Source of the DNA: CAVRZY01 sp963725415
GTDB taxonomy: Bacteria; Acidobacteriota; Terriglobia; Bryobacterales; Bryobacteraceae
DNA length: 64,000 bases
Direction of reading: 5' to 3'
NCBI GenBank assembly: GCA_963725415.1
Contig: CAVRZY010000097.1
Span: 18,776 to 82,775, forward strand
The position numbers and the translations under genes were made by a program. The notes under the pieces were generated by a model that was given only the letters and a program-made list of their open reading frames with translations, was not told the DNA's origin and searched no databases. Below, piece by piece: positions 58,190 through 64,000 of this stretch; position 1 is the stretch's first letter, and every line of letters begins with the position of its first letter.

Positions 58190-61093
58190 TCACGGTTTCA
58201 TCTTCACCGGCCCCAGGTAGCGGTCCAGCCAGTCGAGGATCTCTTTGATCACTGCGTTCCTGGGCGGAATGTGCCCCGAGTCGTATATGACGTGACGCTT
58301 GTCTTTTTCGGGGGTGCCCAGGAGGCGAAACATCGGCTTCTGGGAGATCTCCAGCGGGAAGGCGTAATCGTGTCGGCCGTTTAGCATCAAGACCGGCATC
58401 CTGACGCGCGGCGCAAAATGAATCGCCTCCGACTCGGGCGGCTGCCGATCAAGGAGAAGCCCTCCCGCCAGCAGCACACTCGCCTTGAAGCGTCCCTCGA
58501 TGGCGGTCAGGATCGGCCCCCAAGCCCCACCCAGGCTGAGCCCGTAATACGCCAGCTTGTCGCAGTCAATGTCCGGGCGGGTTTCCAGGTAGTCGATGGA
58601 GCGCCCAAGGTCTTTGGACCATTGGATGCCCCGATCCCTCACGAAGTTAGGCCCGCCTGCCGCGGCGGTTGCCTGACGTTCATAAGTCCCTTTGTAAACG
58701 GGATGCAAAAGCGCGCGGCCGCTGCGGATAACGAAATCCAGGAACTCCATGCGCAGGTCTTCGCTCGACTTCAGCCGGACGGCCCACAAGCCGGGGAAAA
58801 AAACTACGGTCTGGTAAGGCGGGGAGGCGTTCTTGGGCAGAAAGAGATAAGCAATCACCCGCTCGTTCCCATACGCGGCGTTGAAGGCAACCTTCTCCTT
58901 GCGCCAGTGCTCCGAGCTGTCATCCACCGATTCGACTGCCGCTTTCAGCTCGCCGCGGTCGTAGGCATAGATGCTCTTATAGAACTGGAAGATCTCGTCG
59001 CTTACCGGCTTCTCTTTCGTGAAGTCGCGGTACGGAGTCTGGACGGGTGCTGCGAGCGTCTCGGCAAGCGGAGCCGTGTATTTCGCGCAGCGGAACCCGT
59101 GGGTCGCGGACCGGTCGAAGGGAGGCATTCTGTTCGGCTCGCCGAACAAGTACTCCGGTTCGCCCCACGCCCCGCCCAGAATGTAGCGATAGCTCGCAGA
59201 TTGATTCCAGCACCATTCCTTGACGTTGCCAGCCATGTCATAGGTCCCGTATGGGCCAAGGCCCTGATGGTTTCCCACCCGGCTGGGACCCGCTCCGCCG
59301 AAATTGCTCAGCTTGACGATGTCAGCGAACATGTGCAAGGGCCCAACGGCGTTGTACCAATGGTAGATCGTAGGCAGGCTCTTGCCCGCAAACTCGGCGT
59401 ACGCCGCAGCTTCATACCAACTCACGCCACTGACCGGAAAATCCGCCTGCCCTTCGCGGTAGGTTCCCAGCTCCCAGGTCGAGGGTCCAGTGCGGCCGGT
59501 CGAATCCCGAAATTCAGCCACGGCCTGCTCCCAGGTGAGTACCTTGCCATCCTTGACAAACGGATGCTTCCAGTACTGGCGTTTCTGGTAGCCGTCGGCA
59601 CCGACAAACTCCTTGAACCGCCGGTTGGTGACCTCGTACTTGTCCAACCAGTAGTCCTGTAGTTGCACCGGAGCGAGGCTGCCAAATTGGTAACTTCCAC
59701 CCGGCACATGGACCATGCCGGGCGGAGTGGTCCCTTGCGCCGGCAGCGTAAAACTGGGCATCCAACCCCAGCCCGGTGAAGCTCCCTCAAAAGAATCAAA
59801 GCCCGGCTTGGTGACCCTCCAACGGAGGTAACCGGCGGGCACGCGAATGGTATGAATCGGTGAGGTTCCGACAAGTCTCCACCGGGGCGGGCTCTCAAGC
59901 GAGAAATACTCTCTCATGTAGACCTCGGCACCCGGCGGGGTTGTGCGGATGGAAACCTGGAGTGACGTATCGCGCCAGAGCGCCTCGAGCTGGGGATCGC
60001 CCGGGACATAGCTTTGTACCTGGCGGGCTAGATGGAAGGCATTGTAGTAGCTTCCCTTGCCGATCAGTCGGGCAATCTCCGGCAGTGCCACCTCGCGCGC
60101 CCAACGCACGCGGGAGCTTCGTACCCACAGCCACCCGCCGAGTGCCACAACCGCGACAAGCAACAGCGTGGCCGGAACCGCAAAGCGCGGCCGCCGCAGG
60201 ATGGCGCCGAGGCTGACGGCAGCCAGCCGCGCCTGGCAGGCCACCAGGTCTTGGTGCAGTTCACTCCCCGACGCGTAGCGGGCTTCGCGGTTCTTCTCCA
60301 GACAGCGAAACAGGATGCGGCTCAGCTCGGCGGGCACGTCCGGCCGCACGGTCTTCACCGGCGCTGGAGTGTCCCGCAGAATCGCCGACATGGTCGAAAT
60401 CTTCGAGTCGCCCTGAAAGGCCCGCCGTCCCGTCACCATCTCGTAGAGCACTGCACCGAAGCTGAAAATGTCCGAGCGCGCATCGACCTTCTTGCCCTCC
60501 ACCTGCTCTGGCGACATGTAGGCCACCGTGCCCAGAATCGTGCCCGCCTCGGTCAGCGTGGGCTCCCCCGCCTTTACGGTCTCAGTTTCGGCCAGCTCGC
60601 CCGTCGGGCCGCGCTCTGGACCAGGCTCGGTGAGCTTGGCTAAACCGAAGTCCAGTACCTTGACCAGACCCTGCTCCGTGACCATCATGTTGGCCGGCTT
60701 GAGATCGCGGTGGATAATGCCCGCCCGGTGCGCAGCCGCCAGCGCATCGGCCATCTGGAGGGCGTAATTCAGCGTCTCGCGCAGCGCGAGACCTTTCGGC
60801 CCGATCAACCGGCCCAAAGTCTGGCCCTGCACATACTCCATCACGATGAATTCGGTGCGCCCCTCCGCCAAAATGTCGTGAACCGTGACGATATTGGGGT
60901 GGTTCAAAGCGGAGGCCGCCTTGGCTTCTTGCAGGAACCTGCGCTTGCGCTCCGGCTGGGCAATCTCCGGAGGCAGCAATTTCAACGCCACCAGGCGGTC
61001 CAGGCGGGTGTCGCGGGCCTTATAGACCACCCCCATGCCGCCCTCGCCGAGCTTCGCTTCAATCCGGTAATGACCCAGAGTCTGGCCGATCAT
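58190..61093 (-). CDS. Tri-domain Ser/Thr kinase - FGE/SUMF1-like - alpha/beta hydrolase, copy C
   Basis: 967 residues from the ATG at 61093 (MIGQTLGHYRIEAKLGEGGM), four bases after the upstream kinase stop; a longer frame to 61240 only reads the opposite side of that gene. Kinase motifs intact. TM helix about 315-335 (FAVPATLLLVAVVALGGWLW), PEGA-like TTPPGAEVYMREYFS, FGE-like domain (WLDKYEVTNRRFKEFVGADG, FPVSGVSWYEAAAYAEFAGK, GNVKEWCWNQSAS, HGFRCAKY) and a hydrolase with GLSLGG, NGRHDY and DSGHIP. It shares a 160-base identical tract with copy B, while the linker and outer domains differ. Likely co-transcribed with the kinase upstream and copy B downstream. Confidence 0.92.
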   Translation of the reverse strand: MIGQTLGHYRIEAKLGEGGMGVVYKARDTRLDRLVALKLLPPEIAQPERKRRFLQEAKAASALNHPNIVTVHDILAEGRTEFIVMEYVQGQTLGRLIGPKGLALRETLNYALQMADALAAAHRAGIIHRDLKPANMMVTEQGLVKVLDFGLAKLTEPGPERGPTGELAETETVKAGEPTLTEAGTILGTVAYMSPEQVEGKKVDARSDIFSFGAVLYEMVTGRRAFQGDSKISTMSAILRDTPAPVKTVRPDVPAELSRILFRCLEKNREARYASGSELHQDLVACQARLAAVSLGAILRRPRFAVPATLLLVAVVALGGWLWVRSSRVRWAREVALPEIARLIGKGSYYNAFHLARQVQSYVPGDPQLEALWRDTSLQVSIRTTPPGAEVYMREYFSLESPPRWRLVGTSPIHTIRVPAGYLRWRVTKPGFDSFEGASPGWGWMPSFTLPAQGTTPPGMVHVPGGSYQFGSLAPVQLQDYWLDKYEVTNRRFKEFVGADGYQKRQYWKHPFVKDGKVLTWEQAVAEFRDSTGRTGPSTWELGTYREGQADFPVSGVSWYEAAAYAEFAGKSLPTIYHWYNAVGPLHMFADIVKLSNFGGAGPSRVGNHQGLGPYGTYDMAGNVKEWCWNQSASYRYILGGAWGEPEYLFGEPNRMPPFDRSATHGFRCAKYTAPLAETLAAPVQTPYRDFTKEKPVSDEIFQFYKSIYAYDRGELKAAVESVDDSSEHWRKEKVAFNAAYGNERVIAYLFLPKNASPPYQTVVFFPGLWAVRLKSSEDLRMEFLDFVIRSGRALLHPVYKGTYERQATAAAGGPNFVRDRGIQWSKDLGRSIDYLETRPDIDCDKLAYYGLSLGGAWGPILTAIEGRFKASVLLAGGLLLDRQPPESEAIHFAPRVRMPVLMLNGRHDYAFPLEISQKPMFRLLGTPEKDKRHVIYDSGHIPPRNAVIKEILDWLDRYLGPVKMKP

Positions 61094-61097
61094 TTCA

Positions 61098-63821
61098 TCA
61101 CCGCTCTTTCCATTCCGCCATCCAGATGTTGCCCGTGCGCTCGCCCATGCTGAAGACGATCTTGTCGCGGGCCACATCCACCTCGAGGTCGCTCCCGTTC
61201 GCCAGCGAGAGCCGCGCACTGTGAGAATGGAAAATCGCAAACGGGGCTCCTGCGGGGCGCTTGGTGGCTGGGTCCAGGCGCTGTGCCCAGAGGCAGAGAA
61301 AACCGTCCCTATTTGCCCAGCCGTAAAGCAATGTACCGTCAGGAGACCACGGGCGCATATGCCCCTCCGTAATCATGATCAACGCGCTCTGCCCAATTGA
61401 GGCTTCGCCCTGAAAAGGCGCGACGTACGAGTGCCAGGAAGGCAGATCCAGGAGCGTGATCCAGCGCTCGTCAGGGGAAAAGCGGCCGCTAGCCCACCAG
61501 CGGCCGGGATGTGCGATGAGTTCGGTGATACGGCGTGAGGCCAGCTCCAGCAGCCACACCCGCCCAGAGACATCATGGCCGAGGATGTGTTTTCCATCCG
61601 ACGACCAATCGTTCAACTCGCCGCAATCTTCGCAGATCATCTCCGGGACGCCGCCCGTGGCGGGCACGACATAACCGTTCCATTTCTTGTTCTCATAGCT
61701 GGAGAAACTCACCTTGGAACCGTCCCGCGAGAAATGGGGTTCCCATTTGTCCGACCGGCTGGCGGTGAGAACGGAATCCTCGCCCCTGCGGAGGTCCTTG
61801 GTCCAGACCTCCTCGTGGCCCGTTCGGCCCGAGACGAACACCATCCTGGCGCCGTCCGGGGAAAGTGCAGGGTGGAAATCCGCAGCGGCGTCTTGGGTCA
61901 ATCGTCGCAGCTCACCCACGACTTTGCCCTGATTGGGCTCGATGGGCAGGCTCCAAATATCGACATTCTCGCTGAGGCTCGCAAACGCCACGCGGGCGGT
62001 TTCGCCCGGTCCCGAAGCCACTGACGGGTTCACTTCCAGCGTCGGGCCGGAAGTCAGGCGCTGCGGAGAGCCGGTAACCTTCCAGGTTTTGGGCGAGATC
62101 CGGATCCGCCACAAGTTGGTGCTGTCGCCGGAACGGGCGCAGAAGACCAGCCAGTCGCCCTCTGGCTCCCAGGCGGCGGCGACTAACGTCCAGGGGTATC
62201 CCTGGAAAGGACCACTGAGATTCTCCCTCCCGGCGGCTTCTAACGCTCCTGTCTTTATCGCCGGCCCTGGGTCCAACGGAGTGACCCACCAGTCAATCCC
62301 TTCGGGGGGAAGCTTGCTGTCACGACTGCCAAGAAATAACAGGTGCTTCCCATCCGGCGACCAGATGGGGTAGATCGCACCAGCAAAGCCGGGCTGCAAC
62401 TGTCTGGGTGCACCTCCGGCAGCGGGCACTACGTAAATGCGGCAGCGGCTGGCGATACTGAAGCCGAGCACGCCGACATCCCCGACCCCGTATGCGATCC
62501 AGTTCCCGTCGGGCGAAAACTGCGGTCGCCTTCCTTCTGGGGCGATCCTTCTGGCCGGTCCGCCCAGCGCCGAAACCACATAGATCCCACTCCCCTCCCG
62601 CTCGGAACGGAAGGCGATCTTCGTGCCATCGGGCGAGAATGCCGGCTCGTGGTCGTCCGCCGGGTCTCGCGTCAACCGAATTGGCTCGGCGCCGCCCACC
62701 TGCCGCACCCAGATGTCCAGATTGCCCTGTCCGCTACGGTCCGAAGCGTAGGCCAGCAGCTTGCCATCGGGCGAAAGTGCCGGATCGGTCGTGAGTCCGG
62801 AATCCGAGGTCAGCCGGCTCAGAACCGGCGCCGGGGTCGGCTTCGGGGACCGGGTCAGCCACCAGGTCACGCCCGCCGCGGCGGCCAGCAACATCGCAAC
62901 CACCGCGAGTCCGATCCAGTGCCGCAGGTGCTTACGCCTGACCAAGACAGGCTGTAAAGCCTGTCCCACTTTGCCGGAATCCGACTCCTCCTTCAGCTCT
63001 TCCAGCGCCAGCTTCACGTCGATCATGTGCTGGATGCGACGTTCGGGGTCCTTGCGCAGGCAGCGACCGATGATCTTTTCCAGCTCGGGCGGCGTGCCTT
63101 CGGCGACCGGCAGGGGTTCCTTGTGCAGGATCGCCGATAGGGTGGACAGCTTCGTTTCGCTGTGGAACGCCCGCCGTCCGGTGACCATCTCGTAGAGCAC
63201 CGAGCCAAACGAAAAAATGTCCGAACGCACATCCACCGGCTTACCTTGGGCCTGCTCCGGGGACATGTAGGCCACCGTGCCCAGAATCACGCCTTCTTCG
63301 GTGTGCGGCTTCAGAGTCTGAGTGGGAGCGAACTCATCGGCTGGGGCAGGTTCGGTCAGCTTCGCCAGGCCAAAATCCAGGACCTTGACCGCTCCCTTCT
63401 CCGTGACCATCACATTGGCCGGCTTCAGGTCGCGGTGCACGATGCCTGCTGCGTGCGCCGCCGCCAGCGCGTCGGCGATTTGCACGGCGTACTTCAGCGT
63501 TTCATTGAGCTTCAGCCCCTTGCGCCCGATCAGGTCTGCGAGCGTCTTGCCCGCCACGTACTCCATCGAGATAAAGTGGATGCCCTCAGCCTGATCGATG
63601 TCATAGATTGTGACGATGTTGGCATGATTCAGCGCCGAGGCCGCTTTGGCCTCCTGCACAAACCGGCGCCGGCGCTCCGGATCACTCACCTTCTCTGCCG
63701 GGAGTACTTTCAACGCCACCAGGCGGTCCAGGTGCGTGTCGCGGGCCTTGTAGACCACCCCCATGCCGCCCTCGCCGAGTTTCTCCAGCACCTGGTAGTG
63801 ACCGAGCTTTTGACCGGTCAT
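61098..63821 (-). CDS. Ser/Thr protein kinase with TM helix and TolB-type beta-propeller, first gene of the operon
   Basis: 907 residues from the ATG at 63821 (MTGQKLGHYQVLEKLGEGGM). Kinase with GEGGMG 16-21, Lys38, HRDLKPAN and DFG. TM helix about 300-325 (WIGLAVVAMLLAAAAGVTWW), then PD40/TolB repeats (TDPALSPDGKLLAYASDRSG, DFHPALSPDGARMVFVSGRT) to the C-terminus. Spacings of 4 and 9 bases tie it to copies C and B downstream, so one transcript may make a propeller kinase and two tri-domain kinases. The upstream region (63822-63915) holds the promoter if any; no clear box was found. Confidence 0.92.
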   Translation of the reverse strand: MTGQKLGHYQVLEKLGEGGMGVVYKARDTHLDRLVALKVLPAEKVSDPERRRRFVQEAKAASALNHANIVTIYDIDQAEGIHFISMEYVAGKTLADLIGRKGLKLNETLKYAVQIADALAAAHAAGIVHRDLKPANVMVTEKGAVKVLDFGLAKLTEPAPADEFAPTQTLKPHTEEGVILGTVAYMSPEQAQGKPVDVRSDIFSFGSVLYEMVTGRRAFHSETKLSTLSAILHKEPLPVAEGTPPELEKIIGRCLRKDPERRIQHMIDVKLALEELKEESDSGKVGQALQPVLVRRKHLRHWIGLAVVAMLLAAAAGVTWWLTRSPKPTPAPVLSRLTSDSGLTTDPALSPDGKLLAYASDRSGQGNLDIWVRQVGGAEPIRLTRDPADDHEPAFSPDGTKIAFRSEREGSGIYVVSALGGPARRIAPEGRRPQFSPDGNWIAYGVGDVGVLGFSIASRCRIYVVPAAGGAPRQLQPGFAGAIYPIWSPDGKHLLFLGSRDSKLPPEGIDWWVTPLDPGPAIKTGALEAAGRENLSGPFQGYPWTLVAAAWEPEGDWLVFCARSGDSTNLWRIRISPKTWKVTGSPQRLTSGPTLEVNPSVASGPGETARVAFASLSENVDIWSLPIEPNQGKVVGELRRLTQDAAADFHPALSPDGARMVFVSGRTGHEEVWTKDLRRGEDSVLTASRSDKWEPHFSRDGSKVSFSSYENKKWNGYVVPATGGVPEMICEDCGELNDWSSDGKHILGHDVSGRVWLLELASRRITELIAHPGRWWASGRFSPDERWITLLDLPSWHSYVAPFQGEASIGQSALIMITEGHMRPWSPDGTLLYGWANRDGFLCLWAQRLDPATKRPAGAPFAIFHSHSARLSLANGSDLEVDVARDKIVFSMGERTGNIWMAEWKER

Positions 63822-63915
63822 GCTTCCGCGCCTCCGCGGCGCGGTTCTCTCAGACACTTTACACCCGGATTGCCTGGGTCGGGTAGGCGGCGTAGCCGCG
63901 CCCTCTTCCCACTGC

Positions 63916-64000
63916 TCATCGCAACGATGAAGACAGCGTGCGGAAAAACTCCAGCGGCGTCGCGATCCGCAATAGCAATACGCGAACGAGTAGATGCAGA
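63916..64000 (-). CDS. Possible C-terminal end of a gene entering from the right edge
   Basis: The minus strand reads LHLLVRVLLLRIATPLEFFR then TLSSSLR and TGA at 63916-63918, with no start inside the window. About 28 residues are too few to identify. The 95 bases between it and the kinase start contain a small palindrome (ggcggcgtagccgcg). Confidence 0.3.
   Translation of the reverse strand, partial: LHLLVRVLLLRIATPLEFFRTLSSSLR

Overview
The window looks like a piece of a GC-rich Acidobacteriota chromosome, most likely of the Bryobacterales/Solibacter type. The grounds are two very large Oar-like TonB-dependent receptors carrying the LPLNGR motif, DUF4091 and heparinase-like secreted enzymes, a dense array of Hanks-type kinases with TolB, TPR or FGE-like C-termini, and several families of palindromic intergenic repeats. 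This is family recognition by eye; no search was run. No phage, plasmid, IS element, CRISPR array or rRNA was seen.

Layout. 1-14.5 kb is a secreted carbohydrate-degradation neighbourhood: a Tat-exported Gfo/Idh/MocA oxidoreductase (cut by the left edge), Oar-like receptor 1, a pair of amidohydrolases of which the second has lost its metal ligands, two DUF4091 glycoside-hydrolase-like proteins and a heparinase II/III-type lyase. 14.5-20.2 kb holds tRNA-Ser(UGA), a nucleotide-transporter-like membrane protein with HEAT repeats split by a one-base frameshift, and an M16 peptidase pair (one catalytic subunit, one without the zinc motif). 20.6-23.6 kb is a kinase with about nine 42-residue TPRs. 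23.6-27.7 kb is a debris zone: two relics of the second M16 gene, an intact RelBE-like toxin-antitoxin pair between them, a PIN remnant, a thymidylate-synthase-family gene, a MazEF-like locus with a truncated toxin, and a MITE-like palindrome. 27.7-31.8 kb is an operon of an unknown protein, a membrane polyferredoxin, a lipoprotein and an aldo/keto-reductase-like ferredoxin protein lacking AKR catalytic residues. Oar-like receptor 2 follows on the minus strand. 35.6-40.3 kb is an AmmeMemoRadiSam locus: DUF362 protein, radical SAM enzyme, S33 hydrolase and a Memo-AMMECR1 fusion, all with apparent export signals. 40.4-63.8 kb is a one-directional array of seven Ser/Thr kinases, interrupted at 43.3-46.6 kb by envelope genes (PEGA protein, glycine-zipper lipoprotein, DUF481 protein, MscL with a zinc ribbon) and at 54.6-55.1 kb by an MNT/HEPN-like pair.

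The most unusual items are: (a) three tandem genes fusing a Ser/Thr kinase, a membrane segment, an FGE/SUMF1-like domain without the cysteine pair, and an alpha/beta hydrolase with an intact triad; (b) an AmmeMemoRadiSam system that appears to be exported; (c) a 35-base promoter segment shared exactly by tRNA-Ser and a MazE-like antitoxin, placing the antitoxin AUG at the predicted transcription start; and (d) fragments of an M16 gene bracketing a toxin-antitoxin pair.

Three otherwise intact genes carry four single-base indels. These may be real decay or residual sequencing error and should be settled before any of them is called a pseudogene.
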